Shown here in pieces: positions 9,121 to 19,243 of a stretch of 64,000 nucleotides of DNA. The notes under the pieces are model-generated. The model was not told where the DNA came from and did not search any database. It was given only the letters and a program-made list of their open reading frames with translations. Source of the stretch: an uncultured Bryobacterales bacterium (GTDB lineage: Bacteria > Acidobacteriota > Terriglobia > Bryobacterales > UBA6623); the NCBI GenBank assembly GCA_951813065.1, contig CATOTH010000009.1, positions 372,001-436,000 of the forward strand, read 5' to 3'. The position numbers and the translations under genes are program-made. The first letter of the stretch is position 1. Each line of letters opens with the position of its first letter.

Positions 9121-11691
9121 ATGAAGTGCATCATTCGGCTGATCGCGGTCAGCATCCTGACGGCGGGGTCATCGGTGTCCACCACCACCGAGGGTCACCC
9201 CGTGCAGGTGCGCATTTTCGAGGGCCAACCGGAAAAACAATGGCTCAATCCGCAGGGGCTGCCGACTTCGGAATACGTTGAGCCCGCCTTCGCCTTTGTT
9301 CGAATTCCAGCTCGGTTCAGTCGGAACGCCCTGCCAGTCGACCGCTCCACCCCATTCTCGCTTGAGGCGACGATGGTACAAACGCTGAAGCGTGGAGAGT
9401 ATCGATTCCGCTTGAGGTCGAAGGGGCTGGCCGTGTTCCTGGTCAACGGCGAGCCCTTGCTTCACACGGGTGCCCAGCAGCCCAACAAGGCAGCTCACGA
9501 TGCTCTGCCGACCGCGTCTGTTGGGGACGAATCGATCCGTGCCGCCCCCCCAGCTCACCAAGACGCTGTCCGGCGCGTGTCGCTGGATGCGGGGGAGCAT
9601 CACTTCCGGTTGGTAGCCGTTATTGGAGGGAAGGGCTTGGCTCCGTTCCCGGGCGAGCTCTCGGTCAGCATGGCGCGTAGCGGCGAGGTCGAACGCGTCA
9701 TCGGGGGGAACAATGCGCCGCTGTTGATCGATGCCGACTGGGAGCAGCATGCGGCATCGTCGAAACGTCGGCACCATTTCGAAGACATCGAGAGACGCAG
9801 AGCCTCCGACGACCTCGTCGAGGACGAATGGCGCGCACGGCACCGAAGAGTTCGTGCCTGGATGGCGTCGCGTCCAGCCCCGGAGATTCCTGCACATGGC
9901 GATGTTGGTTCGATCCACAACGACGTCGATCGTTTCGTCAACGCGAAGCTGGACGAGGCGTCGATAGCTCCGAATCCGGCGATCGGAGACCTCGCGTTCC
10001 TGCGGCGTCTTTCACTGGACACGGCGGGCTTGGCACCCACTGCCGAGCAGGTCGAATGGTACTTGGGCCAAGCCCCGGACAACCGGCGCGCCGCCGCGAT
10101 CGAGCGATTCCTCCACGGGCCGGACTGGGCCGACGCTTGGGTGCCCGTCTGGCAGGACATCTTGGCGGAGAATCCTGGCATCCTCAAGCCGGACCTGAAT
10201 AACACTGGGCCGTTTCGCTGGTATCTCCACCAGGCATTTTCGGACGGGTATTCCTTCGATCGGTTGGTCGTGGAACTGATCGAAATGGAAGGCAGCCTGT
10301 ACCAGGGGGCGCCGGCCGGGTTCGGGGTGGCCAGCCTCAATGACGCTCCGATGGCCGCGAAGGCAGACATTCTTGGCCAGGCGTTTCTTGCTACCAAGCT
10401 TTCTTGCGCGCGCTGCCACGATGCTCCGTTCCATCCGTTTCTCCAAAAGGACTTGTTCGGTATTGCGGCCATGCTGCACGGCGATTCGATCGCACTGCCT
10501 GAGTCGAGTACCGTGCCCGTTCGGGAGGGAGGTCGTCAGCCCTTCGTCGAGGTCACTCTCAATCCCGGCGAATTGATCGATCCGCACTGGCCTTTCGATG
10601 AGATTGCCGCTGGATTGGCGGCGGCTCCGCCGCCACGGAACACTGCTGTCGACTCTCGGCACGTCCTGGCGTCCATGGTGGTGAGTCCGGCGAACGGGCG
10701 CTTCGCCCAGGTTGTCGCAAACCGTGTCTGGCAACGATTTCTGGGAAGGGGGATCGTTGAGCCCGTGGACGATTGGTCGGGAGCCAGTGTCGCGAATCCG
10801 GAACTGCTCGCCTACTTGGCGCGCGAGTTCGTCATGAGCGGCTACGACTTGAAGCATCTGAGCGGTTTGATCCTCCGCTCCCACACGTACCAGCGCCGGC
10901 CCATGCCGGACGATCCGTCGGCACCCGGAGACGGTGCCAAACTGTTCGCCGGACCGCTACGGAGGCACATGTCGGCCGAGCAGTTGGTTGACTCGCTGCA
11001 CGCCGTGGCCGGCAAGGCACTGGATTCGGAAGAACTCAATCTGAACCCCCTCGGAGATCGTGAGTTGCGCCAGTTCCTGAACATGGGCACACCCCGACGT
11101 GCATGGGAGATGACGGCGCTTTCGAACGAGCGGGATCGCCCCAGCTTGGCACTCCCCCGGGCGCAGGCGGTTGTCGACTTGCTGTCGGCCTTCGGCTGGC
11201 GGCAGTCGCGCCAAAGTCCGCTGTCTGTTCGCGATGACGATCCCTCGCCGATGCAGACACTGGCGTTGGCGAACGGCTCGACCGGGACCCGGGTTGCGCG
11301 GCTTTCCGACGACAGCTTCTTCACACGCCTCGCGCTGGAGGACCGGCCGCTGGAGGAGATGATCGACATCGTTTTCCGGCAGGCGCTGACGCGCCTTCCT
11401 ACGCCTTCGGAGCGGGAATTGATGCAGGACCTCCTGAGCCCCGGCTTTGCAGAGCGGATCACTCACAATGGCAGCGACGAGGTCCGGACGGGAGAGCCAG
11501 ACAAGACCGACCGGAGGGTTTCCTGGGCGAACCACTTCGACCCGAAAAGCACGCTCATCCGCATGGAAGAGGAACGGAAGGTCCGGATAGGAGACCCGCC
11601 CACATCGCGGCTGACGGCCGACTTCCGCGAGCGGTTCGAGGACATGGTGTGGGCCGTCCTCAACTCGCCGGAATTCTCGGTCATCCCATAG
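9121..11691 (+). CDS. DUF1549/DUF1553 protein (PSD1-type, cytochrome-like)
   Basis: A secreted protein of 856 residues. The start at 9121 puts a signal peptide (MKCIIRLIAVSILTAG) at the N-terminus. An N-terminal region of beta character comes first, then DUF1549 (VDRFVNAKL, FLRRLSLDTAGLAPT, LATKLSCARCHDAPF), then DUF1553 (VVANRVWQRFLGRGIVEPVDDW, HLSGLILRSHTYQRR). One CxxCH motif lies at about residues 429-433. This family is abundant in Planctomycetes and occurs in Acidobacteria, almost always next to a DUF1501 gene, as here (15 bases apart). The function is unknown; binding or processing of secreted polymers is often suggested but unproven. Confidence 0.9.
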   Translation: MKCIIRLIAVSILTAGSSVSTTTEGHPVQVRIFEGQPEKQWLNPQGLPTSEYVEPAFAFVRIPARFSRNALPVDRSTPFSLEATMVQTLKRGEYRFRLRSKGLAVFLVNGEPLLHTGAQQPNKAAHDALPTASVGDESIRAAPPAHQDAVRRVSLDAGEHHFRLVAVIGGKGLAPFPGELSVSMARSGEVERVIGGNNAPLLIDADWEQHAASSKRRHHFEDIERRRASDDLVEDEWRARHRRVRAWMASRPAPEIPAHGDVGSIHNDVDRFVNAKLDEASIAPNPAIGDLAFLRRLSLDTAGLAPTAEQVEWYLGQAPDNRRAAAIERFLHGPDWADAWVPVWQDILAENPGILKPDLNNTGPFRWYLHQAFSDGYSFDRLVVELIEMEGSLYQGAPAGFGVASLNDAPMAAKADILGQAFLATKLSCARCHDAPFHPFLQKDLFGIAAMLHGDSIALPESSTVPVREGGRQPFVEVTLNPGELIDPHWPFDEIAAGLAAAPPPRNTAVDSRHVLASMVVSPANGRFAQVVANRVWQRFLGRGIVEPVDDWSGASVANPELLAYLAREFVMSGYDLKHLSGLILRSHTYQRRPMPDDPSAPGDGAKLFAGPLRRHMSAEQLVDSLHAVAGKALDSEELNLNPLGDRELRQFLNMGTPRRAWEMTALSNERDRPSLALPRAQAVVDLLSAFGWRQSRQSPLSVRDDDPSPMQTLALANGSTGTRVARLSDDSFFTRLALEDRPLEEMIDIVFRQALTRLPTPSERELMQDLLSPGFAERITHNGSDEVRTGEPDKTDRRVSWANHFDPKSTLIRMEEERKVRIGDPPTSRLTADFRERFEDMVWAVLNSPEFSVIP

Positions 11692-11706
11692 CAGGAGAAA
11701 CGTACG

Positions 11707-12981
11707 ATGCGGCCGACTCGACGTGAAGTATTGCAAGGGGCACTGGCGGCGACCGCCGGTCCATTGGCTCCCCTGGCAAACGCTCAGCAAGCGCTGAACG
11801 GAAAGGCGGACGCCTGCATTTATGTCTGGCTGGGAGGTGGTGCCGGCCATATCGATACCTTCGACCCCAAGCGGCGTGGGGACGGGAAGGATGTTCCCGG
11901 CTCGTACTACGATTCAATTCCTACCGCTGCTCGGGACATCCGGCTGTGCGAGCACCTCCCGCGCTTGGCGGATCGAATGGACCGCTGCGCACTTCTACGC
12001 ACGGTGAGCCACGATCTGAACAGCCAGCACGGCGCTGCCTCCAATCTCATGCATACGGGCCGCAAGCCTAGTGGGACGATTCTCTATCCGTCAGTTGGCT
12101 CGATCGTTTCGCATGAGTTGGGTTCGAAGTCCGACGACGTACCGCCGTATGTGGTGATGGGCTATCCCAACATCATGCGCGATGCCGGGTTCTTGGGCGC
12201 CGGCAGTGGATACGTCTACTTGACTCAGATCGAAACCGGTCCAACGGGGCTGAACCCGGCTCCCGACGTTGACGGCGACCGGCAGAAGCGCCGGCAAATC
12301 CTGCTCGGCCGGATGCGGGCGGACTACTTGGCCCGGAACGACAACGACGCCGTCGTTCGCGCCAAGGCCGAAGTCAGCGAACAAGGGTTTCGCATGGCCG
12401 GCGAGCGATTCATGGATGTTTTTCGCCTCGATCAGGAAGCGTCGACAGTGCGGGAATCCTACGGAAGTGATTTCGGGCAGCGCTGCCTGCTTGCACGGCG
12501 GCTGGTTCAAGCCGGCGTTCGCTTCGTCGAGGTCTCATTCAACTTGAATTTCCTGAACGGAACCGGGTGGGATGTACATCAGGACGGCATTCTCAAGCAG
12601 CACCTGCTGATCCAGGACCTGGATCGGGCTCTGTCAGCTTTGCTCGACGATCTCGATCGCCATCGACTGTTTGATCGCACGCTGGTTGTAGTCTCCACCG
12701 AGTTTGGACGGCCGCCCGACTTCGATGCATACGGAGGGCGCGGCCACCAGGCGGACGCGTTCAGCACATTGTTTTCCGGAGGAGCCGTGCGTGGCGGCGT
12801 CGCGGTCGGCACAACGGACGAGATCGGCAAGACGATCGTTGACACGCGTGTTGCGGTACCCGACTATTTCGCAACGATCTTCGCCGCCTTGGGCGTTGAT
12901 TTCGCCAAGAACCTGTTCTCGAACGATCGGCCTGTACCAATTACCGACCAGGGGCGACCGGTGGCCGGGGTCTTGGCCTAG
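11707..12981 (+). CDS. DUF1501 protein, Tat-exported
   Basis: A protein of 424 residues with a twin-arginine leader (PTRREVLQG, then an Ala-rich core) cut near ANAQQ. The body is a sulfatase/alkaline-phosphatase-like fold typical of DUF1501: ACIYVWLGGGAGHIDTFDPK at the start, HDLNSQHGAASNLMHTGRKP in the middle, and TLVVVSTEFGRPP with GRGHQADAFSTLFSGG near the end. No formylglycine motif is visible. AGGAGA 8 bases upstream is a good ribosome-binding site. It follows the DUF1549/DUF1553 gene by 15 bases and is surely in the same operon. The reaction is unknown. Confidence 0.92.
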   Translation: MRPTRREVLQGALAATAGPLAPLANAQQALNGKADACIYVWLGGGAGHIDTFDPKRRGDGKDVPGSYYDSIPTAARDIRLCEHLPRLADRMDRCALLRTVSHDLNSQHGAASNLMHTGRKPSGTILYPSVGSIVSHELGSKSDDVPPYVVMGYPNIMRDAGFLGAGSGYVYLTQIETGPTGLNPAPDVDGDRQKRRQILLGRMRADYLARNDNDAVVRAKAEVSEQGFRMAGERFMDVFRLDQEASTVRESYGSDFGQRCLLARRLVQAGVRFVEVSFNLNFLNGTGWDVHQDGILKQHLLIQDLDRALSALLDDLDRHRLFDRTLVVVSTEFGRPPDFDAYGGRGHQADAFSTLFSGGAVRGGVAVGTTDEIGKTIVDTRVAVPDYFATIFAALGVDFAKNLFSNDRPVPITDQGRPVAGVLA

Positions 12982-13082
12982 ATCTGGCCAACCCGCCGAC
13001 GCAACATTGCGGAGGAATCAGAACGATGTACCTCCGTCTCCGCTCCCGCCGCTCTTGGCCGAGGACTCTGCTGAGCCCTTGA

Positions 13083-13088
13083 TACAAT
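13083..13088 (+). promoter_or_regulatory. Possible -10 box directly before the tricorn protease start
   Basis: TACAAT (in GATACAAT) lies 6 bases before the GTG at 13095, so the transcript would begin at or beside the start codon. No convincing -35 is visible. It would give the protease gene its own promoter, apart from the DUF1501 gene 113 bases upstream. Confidence 0.35.
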
Positions 13089-13094
13089 CTTCGC

Positions 13095-16000
13095 GTGCGA
13101 AATTGCCTGCTCCTTCTTGGTGCGCTGGTTGCAACCACGGCGTACCCCCAAACCAAGCTATTGCGATTCCCGGACATCCACGACAGGAGCATTGCCTTCG
13201 TGTACGCCGGCGACATCTGGATAGCGCCCGATGAAGGCGGCAGCGCAATCCGGATGACAGCCCATCCGGGCCTCGAACTCTTCCCAAGCTTCTCCCCGGA
13301 CGGGAAATGGATTGCATTTACCGGTCAGTACGACGGCGACGAGCAGGTGTATGTCATCCCGTCGGAGGGAGGGGAGCCTCGCCAGCTCACATACTACCCG
13401 GCCAGGGGGCCGCTGGCTCCCCGGTGGGGGTTCGACCACCTTGTCTACGGGTGGTCTCCAGACTCAACAACGGTCTTGTTTCGGTCGACCCGGGAATATT
13501 GGGGGGCGGGCTCCGGGAGGCTGTACACCGTCCCGCTGGAGGGTGGACTGCCGACGGCTTTGGAGATGCCGCTTTCGGGGGCCGGGGCCATCTCTCCAGA
13601 CGGCAGGTTCGTCGCCTACTCGCCGCTGTTCAGGGACTTTCGAGCTTGGAAGCGGTATCAGGGCGGTTGGGCGCAGGATCTTTACCTCTTCGACCGCAGG
13701 GAAAAGTCGGCGGAGCAGATCACGGACCACATCCGGAGTGACCGGGATCCGATGTGGCTGGGCGACTCCGTCTACTTCACTTCGGACAGAGACGGAACGC
13801 TGAACCTCTACAGCTATGAAATCAAGTCCAAGAAAACGAAGCAGTTAACTCACGAGAAAACTTGGGATGTGCGCTGGCCTGCATCCGACGGGCGCAGCCG
13901 CATCGTGTATGAACTCAATGGCGAGTTGCTTATATTTGACTCCTCGTCCGGTCGGTCCCGGCAGATCCGGATCAAGGTCCCCAGCGATGGTGTGCCGCGA
14001 CGACCACGGAGGGTCTCGGCAGCTTCGAACGTCGAGTCCTTCGCACTGAGCCCCAAGGGTCGGCGGGCGGTCTTTTCGGCCAGGGGTGACATCTTCACAG
14101 TTCCGGCGGAGAAGGGGCCCACCAGGAATCTCACCCGGTCGTCGGATGCTCATGACCGGCTACCGAGTTGGTCTCCGGACGGCCGCAAGATCGCATTCGT
14201 GTCCGATCAATCAGGGGAGCAACAGGTGTACGTCGTCGACCAGGCCGGAGGTGAACCCCAGCAACTCACTGACGGCGTCCACGGTCGCTTGTACAACCTT
14301 GTATGGTCTCCAGACTCGAAGCGAATCGCCTTCTCGGACAAGGATGGCAAGGCGTATGTCCTGGACGTCGGTAGCCGAGAGGTGAAGGAGGTTGCGGACG
14401 AGCCGCGCGGTCGGATCACCGACTATCGCTGGTCTCCCCGAGGCGGATACCTCGCTTTCACGGTCAGCGTGGCCTCGCGGGTGAATTCGATTTTCATCTG
14501 GGACGGTGCGGAGGAAAAACTGCACCAGATCGGGGGCGCGATGTTCGACGAGTACAACCCCGTTTGGGATCCGAAGGGCAAATACCTCTACTTCATGAGT
14601 GATCGGGAGTTCTCTCCACTGATCTCGACGACCGAGTGGAACTTTGCGACGAACCGGCAGACCGGGCTGTTCGCCTTGGCATTGCGCCGCGACGTCGACC
14701 ATCCTTTCCCTCCCGAGAGCGACGAGGTGGAACTGGAGGCTGAGGACGACGAGCAAGCGACGCAAGAGAAGGGGGTTGCGGATGAGGACGAGGGGGAACC
14801 CGCGAGTGGCGATGACGAGGGCGGGGATGAAGAGGCTGGCAAGGAGTCCAAGCAAGAGCGCCCGATTCGGATCGATTTCGAGGGACTGGCCGAGCGTGTG
14901 GCCCCAGTTCCTGTGCCGGCTGACAACTACTCAAGGTTGGCCGCCGTCGATGGGTCGCTTCTCTTCGTGCGGAATCGTCCCTTCTACTACGGACGCGCTT
15001 CGGACGGCAGGGAGGAGATCAAGATCTTCGACCTGAAGAAGCGCGAACTAAAGACGGTTACGGGAGCAGGCGGGTACAGCCTCTCCGCGGATGGCAAGAA
15101 GATTCTCGTCCGCCAATCGGGAGCCTACAAGCTCTATGACGTCAAGGCCGATGCGAAGGACCCGAAAACGCTATCCACGGCGGGATTGAAGGTAGATCTA
15201 GTTCCCGCCCAGGAATGGGAGACGATCTTCGACGAAGTCTGGAGACGGTACCGCGACTTTTTCTACGTCGAGAACATGCACGGCTACGACTGGGAGGCGA
15301 TCCGTGATCAGTATCGGCCTTGGCTCGAGCATGTCACGCATCGCTCCGACCTCAACTACGTGATCGGAGAAATGATTGCCGAGCTCAACGTGGGGCATGC
15401 CTATATCTCGGGAGGAGACTACGAACTGCCCGACCGTCCGGACGTCGCATTGATGGGTGTAGACCTCGAATTGGACTCCGATAGTGGACTGTATCGGATC
15501 AAGCGGATTCTCCGAGGGCACAACGAGGAGCGGGAGTACCGCGCTCCGTTGACCGAGATCGGTGTCGATGCTCGTGAAGGGGACTACTTACTCGAGATTG
15601 ACGGCGAGCAATTGCAAGCAACCGACAACCCGTACCGACTGCTGCGCCACAAGGCGTCGAGGCCTGTCGAGATCCTGCTCAACGACCGTCCCGGCCCGGA
15701 TGGAGCGCGCAAAGTCGTCTACCAACCCATCTCGGACGAGTCCAACCTGCGCTACTTGTCGTGGGTCGAAGGCAACATGCGCGCTGTGAGCGACGCCACG
15801 GAAGGAAAGGTGGGTTACATCCACATCCCGGACATGAGTTCGAAAGGTATCAGCGAATTCATCAAGTGGTACTACCCCCAGATGCGCAAGGAGGGCTTGG
15901 TCGTCGATGTGCGTGGAAACGGCGGGGGAAACGTGTCCCAGATGCTGATTGAGCGACTCAGCCGCAAGCTGCTCGGGGTTCGCTACTCGCGGACGAACGA

Positions 16001-16412
16001 GGACTTCCGCACGTACCCGGCCGAGGTGTTCCTGGGGCACTTGGTTTGCTTGGTGAACGAGAATTCGGCGTCGGACGGCGACATCTTCGCTGCTCGGTTC
16101 AAGCAGGCCGGTCTTGGCCCGCTCATTGGGAAGCGTTCGTGGGGCGGTGTGATCGGAATCACATCGCACGGGCCATTGATGGACGGCGGAGACATCCGCG
16201 TACCGGAGTTTGCGACAAACGCTATTGATGGGAGATGGATCATTGAGGGCCACGGCGTAGATCCTGACATTGTGGTCGAGAACGATCCGGAATCTGTCTT
16301 GGCAGGGAAGGATCCTCAACTTGAGCGGGGTATTGCGGAGGTTCTGCGCCGTATCCGGGAGGATCCACGCCCGCAGCCTACGCGACCATCAGATCCGATT
16401 CGTACGCGATAG
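13095..16412 (+). CDS. Tricorn-type serine protease (S41), exported
   Basis: A large protease of 1105 residues, close to archaeal tricorn (about 1070). A signal peptide (VRNCLLLLGALVATTAYPQ) directs it out of the cytoplasm. Two beta-propellers built of TolB/WD40-like repeats follow (for example FPSFSPDGKWIAFTG, LPSWSPDGRKIAFVS, LVWSPDSKRIAFSD). Next come a helical bundle (IFDEVWRRYRDFFYVENMHG), a PDZ-like region, and the S41 core with GHAYISGGDY, VRGNGGG and the nucleophile in NENSASDGD (Ser993-Asp994). EGHGVDPDI probably supplies the glutamate. An acidic insert of about 40 residues separates the propeller and core domains (codons around 14715-14860). It probably degrades peptides in the periplasm. 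The start is GTG. Confidence 0.93.
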   Translation: MRNCLLLLGALVATTAYPQTKLLRFPDIHDRSIAFVYAGDIWIAPDEGGSAIRMTAHPGLELFPSFSPDGKWIAFTGQYDGDEQVYVIPSEGGEPRQLTYYPARGPLAPRWGFDHLVYGWSPDSTTVLFRSTREYWGAGSGRLYTVPLEGGLPTALEMPLSGAGAISPDGRFVAYSPLFRDFRAWKRYQGGWAQDLYLFDRREKSAEQITDHIRSDRDPMWLGDSVYFTSDRDGTLNLYSYEIKSKKTKQLTHEKTWDVRWPASDGRSRIVYELNGELLIFDSSSGRSRQIRIKVPSDGVPRRPRRVSAASNVESFALSPKGRRAVFSARGDIFTVPAEKGPTRNLTRSSDAHDRLPSWSPDGRKIAFVSDQSGEQQVYVVDQAGGEPQQLTDGVHGRLYNLVWSPDSKRIAFSDKDGKAYVLDVGSREVKEVADEPRGRITDYRWSPRGGYLAFTVSVASRVNSIFIWDGAEEKLHQIGGAMFDEYNPVWDPKGKYLYFMSDREFSPLISTTEWNFATNRQTGLFALALRRDVDHPFPPESDEVELEAEDDEQATQEKGVADEDEGEPASGDDEGGDEEAGKESKQERPIRIDFEGLAERVAPVPVPADNYSRLAAVDGSLLFVRNRPFYYGRASDGREEIKIFDLKKRELKTVTGAGGYSLSADGKKILVRQSGAYKLYDVKADAKDPKTLSTAGLKVDLVPAQEWETIFDEVWRRYRDFFYVENMHGYDWEAIRDQYRPWLEHVTHRSDLNYVIGEMIAELNVGHAYISGGDYELPDRPDVALMGVDLELDSDSGLYRIKRILRGHNEEREYRAPLTEIGVDAREGDYLLEIDGEQLQATDNPYRLLRHKASRPVEILLNDRPGPDGARKVVYQPISDESNLRYLSWVEGNMRAVSDATEGKVGYIHIPDMSSKGISEFIKWYYPQMRKEGLVVDVRGNGGGNVSQMLIERLSRKLLGVRYSRTNEDFRTYPAEVFLGHLVCLVNENSASDGDIFAARFKQAGLGPLIGKRSWGGVIGITSHGPLMDGGDIRVPEFATNAIDGRWIIEGHGVDPDIVVENDPESVLAGKDPQLERGIAEVLRRIREDPRPQPTRPSDPIRTR

Positions 16413-16749
16413 CGTCCCATTGAGCGGCGATGAGTTGCTGCGATGGCCGGGTGAGTAAGGGCACGCCGTAACCCTGCAGCTACGAAATCGGACCAGGCCT
16501 TCGCCGACGCCCCGTTGGGCACAACTTTCGGCTTGGTAGCGAAGCGTGCGATCACGAGAGGCTGTTGCGGCCCCAAAGCCTGCAACCACCGCGTACCGAT
16601 GAACGATGACCTCGACAGAGCTTTCCTGTGTGCTGGGCGGGGCAGCCCGCACGAGGGAAAGAGGCGATTCCCATTTCGAAACACCACCCGCGTTCGACAA
16701 TTCGTTGCGCATGCCGGCGATGCATGGGAAGCGCGTACGGGAAGCTACA
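16413..16749. other. Intergenic stretch before the TonB receptor; no gene seen
   Basis: 337 bases. Short frames exist on both strands, but none has a ribosome-binding site, a known domain or a plausible protein composition. I looked for cobalamin- and TPP-type riboswitch cores, which often precede outer-membrane receptors, and did not see one. A GGGAAG-like sequence near 16739 could serve as Shine-Dalgarno for the following gene. Confidence 0.5.
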
Positions 16750-19176
16750 ATGATGCGCAGTCCGGCGTGGGAATCAACCGGGTCAAAGTCCGTGGTGGGT
16801 GTATTCGACAGCTCGCGGCCGTGGAGGCGTGTCGCAGTGGCGGCGCTTGCCATGTCCTTTGCCCTCGCGCCTGAGGGGATTTCTCAACGCATGGACGGCA
16901 GGCTTGTAGTGCGTGCGCTCGACTCGACCGGTCGCGGGGTGCCGGCAATGATCGAACTTGCGTCGAGAAGTCCGGTGTTCGAGACCGTGGCTGAGGCGGA
17001 TTCTGAGGGAAAGACGGTGATCCGCCGAGTCCCGCCGGGTACGTACCGGCTCACCGTGGGCCACCCTGGGCTTGCCGTGTACGAACGCCAAATCGAAATT
17101 CGGTCCGCAGTGCCGCAAACGATCGAGGTGGTCTTGAACCCTGCGCCAATCCAGGAGGAGATCACGGTTCGGACCCAGATTCCTCTTTTTGAACCGTTTC
17201 AACCGTCCGTGCCGACACGTACGGGCCGGGAGTCTCTGGAACAGGCGCTCGGAACGACGCTGGGGAGGAGTGTGGTCGATGTCGTCACAGCGATGCCGGG
17301 TTGGCTGGTCGAGGCCAACGCGGTCCTCCATCCGCGCGGATCCGAATACGACACTCAGTACGTAATCGACGGGATGCCGCTGTACGACAATAGGTCGATC
17401 GCTTTCGCGCCCGCGTTCGAGAACGCCGAATTCGAAGCGGTGAGCGTGTTGACTGCGGGTATTCCCGCAGAATATGGTCGGAGGCTCGGGGGCGTGATCG
17501 CGCTCGACACGCGACGTGCACCGTTGCAAGGTCACCGCCTCGAATTGCGCACGCAAGCCGGGAGTTACGGGACAGGGATCGGAGCCCTGTCACAGCAGTA
17601 CGCTCGCGGCCGGAACGAGTTCTCGGTAGGGGTCCATGGGGGGAAGACAGATCGCTACCTGGATCCTCCTTCAATCGAGAATTTCACCAACCGTGGTCAC
17701 TCGAAGGGAGCCAACATCCGTTTTGCCCGCGATCTTGCTTCCCGCCACAGGCTGACCCTGTATGCTCGCTCGAATCGAACAGACTTCCTCGTGCCGAACG
17801 ACCTGGCTCAGCAAGAAGCCGGCCAGCGCCAGGACCGGAGTTCGCTCGAGTCTTCCTCACAGCTCCACTACCAGGGGGCGGTTTCCGCCCGGAAACTGAT
17901 TTCGATCCGCGGCATGGTCCGTGACCTGGGAGCCGAGTTGTGGAGCAACAGCCTTTCGATCCCCGTCTTTGTCCTGCAGGACCGAGGCCTTCGAGAAGGG
18001 GCATTCACCACAGACCTTACAGTGGAAGGGGAACGCCATTCGCTGAAGCTCGGAGGTGACTTGCGCTTGAACCGTGTCCAGGAGCAGTTCTCGATGGCCG
18101 TCCCCGAGGATCTGCCCGAATTCGAGATCGATTTCAGTGACCGCCGCAACAGCACCGAAGCAAGTCTATACGTGCAGGACCATTTCAGGGCGGGAAACTT
18201 CGCGGCTAGTCTTGGTGTCCGGTTCGACTACTACAGGCTCCTCGTGTCGGACACTGCCATGAGTCCCCGGCTAGCGGCAAGCTACTATCTTCCGTCGATG
18301 GGATTGCAGTGCTTTGTTTCCTACGACCGTGTGTTTCAGCCCCCGCCGATAGAGAACCTGCTACTTAGCAGCGGAGCCTCGGGGCTCGGTCTTGATGCGG
18401 TCGAGGGAGTCCTGCCCGTTCCCACGAGCCACGCCGATTTCTTCGAGTTCGGCATGCGCAAGCCGCTAGGAAACGCAACGCGGATCGAGGTGAAGCACTA
18501 CTGGCGGAAGTTCCGCAACTCGATCGATGATGACGTCTTCCTCAACACCGGAGTCTCGTTTCCGATCACCTTCGATTCGGCGAAGATCAGTGGCACGGAA
18601 GTGCGGCTTGAGACCCCCCGGTGGCGCGGAATCACGACAGCCGTCAGCTATTCAAACATGCTCGGGCGCGCATCTTCGCCGGTGACTGGCGGTCTCTTTA
18701 TCGAAGGCGGAGAGGCCGAGGAGCTGCGCGATGTCGTCAAGCATTTCCCGATCAGTCAGGACCAACGGAACACAGTTGCGGCCCTGTTCCGGTTGCAGCT
18801 TCATCCTCGGATCTGGACGTCTGCGGGGCTTCGGTTCGGAAGCGGCCTGCCCGTCGAACTGGAGGACGATGACGACGATGACGGCCGCGAGGAGAAGGGT
18901 GGCGATGAGTACGCTGACGATGAAGGGGCCCAGTTGATTTCGCAGCCGATCCTGGACTTAGTGAACTTCGAACGCGGCCGTGTTCGCCCGAACCTGAGCC
19001 TCGACTTTTCTGTTGGCGCGCGGCTGTGGACGACGGGGTCGCGAGCCGTTACGCTCCAACTCGATGTGCGCAACGTGACTGACCGCCTCAACGTGATCAA
19101 TTTCAGCGGGCTGTTTTCCGGCACCAGCCTTGCGCCGGGACGTCAGGTGACAGCGCAACTTCGCATTCAGTTATGA
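16750..19176 (+). CDS. TonB-dependent receptor-like protein with carboxypeptidase-regulatory-like N-terminal domain
   Basis: An outer-membrane protein of 808 residues from the ATG at 16750. After a signal region (RRVAVAALAMSFALA) comes an Ig-like carboxypeptidase-regulatory domain (GRLVVRALDSTGRGVPAMIEL, IRRVPPGTYRLTVGHPGL). A plug domain follows (DVVTAMPGWLVEAN, PRGSEYDTQYVIDGMPLYDN, VLTAGIPAEYGRRLGGVI), then a beta-barrel ending in the typical aromatic-containing strand QVTAQLRIQL. A run of acidic residues (ELEDDDDDDGREE) sits in a late extracellular loop and could bind cations. This architecture is characteristic of Acidobacteriota. The ligand is unknown. The start is uncertain; later GTG codons nearer the hydrophobic segment are possible. 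Confidence 0.88.
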   Translation: MMRSPAWESTGSKSVVGVFDSSRPWRRVAVAALAMSFALAPEGISQRMDGRLVVRALDSTGRGVPAMIELASRSPVFETVAEADSEGKTVIRRVPPGTYRLTVGHPGLAVYERQIEIRSAVPQTIEVVLNPAPIQEEITVRTQIPLFEPFQPSVPTRTGRESLEQALGTTLGRSVVDVVTAMPGWLVEANAVLHPRGSEYDTQYVIDGMPLYDNRSIAFAPAFENAEFEAVSVLTAGIPAEYGRRLGGVIALDTRRAPLQGHRLELRTQAGSYGTGIGALSQQYARGRNEFSVGVHGGKTDRYLDPPSIENFTNRGHSKGANIRFARDLASRHRLTLYARSNRTDFLVPNDLAQQEAGQRQDRSSLESSSQLHYQGAVSARKLISIRGMVRDLGAELWSNSLSIPVFVLQDRGLREGAFTTDLTVEGERHSLKLGGDLRLNRVQEQFSMAVPEDLPEFEIDFSDRRNSTEASLYVQDHFRAGNFAASLGVRFDYYRLLVSDTAMSPRLAASYYLPSMGLQCFVSYDRVFQPPPIENLLLSSGASGLGLDAVEGVLPVPTSHADFFEFGMRKPLGNATRIEVKHYWRKFRNSIDDDVFLNTGVSFPITFDSAKISGTEVRLETPRWRGITTAVSYSNMLGRASSPVTGGLFIEGGEAEELRDVVKHFPISQDQRNTVAALFRLQLHPRIWTSAGLRFGSGLPVELEDDDDDDGREEKGGDEYADDEGAQLISQPILDLVNFERGRVRPNLSLDFSVGARLWTTGSRAVTLQLDVRNVTDRLNVINFSGLFSGTSLAPGRQVTAQLRIQL

Positions 19177-19243
19177 ATCGGATCGGATCATTCCGACTCG
19201 CGATCGCCCGTCGTGGTCGTCTTCGCGCATGCCGCGCGGCCAC

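Noticed and set aside
16413..16749. Possible riboswitch ahead of the TonB-type receptor
   Set aside because: I found no cobalamin, TPP or FMN core elements; there is not enough to support one.
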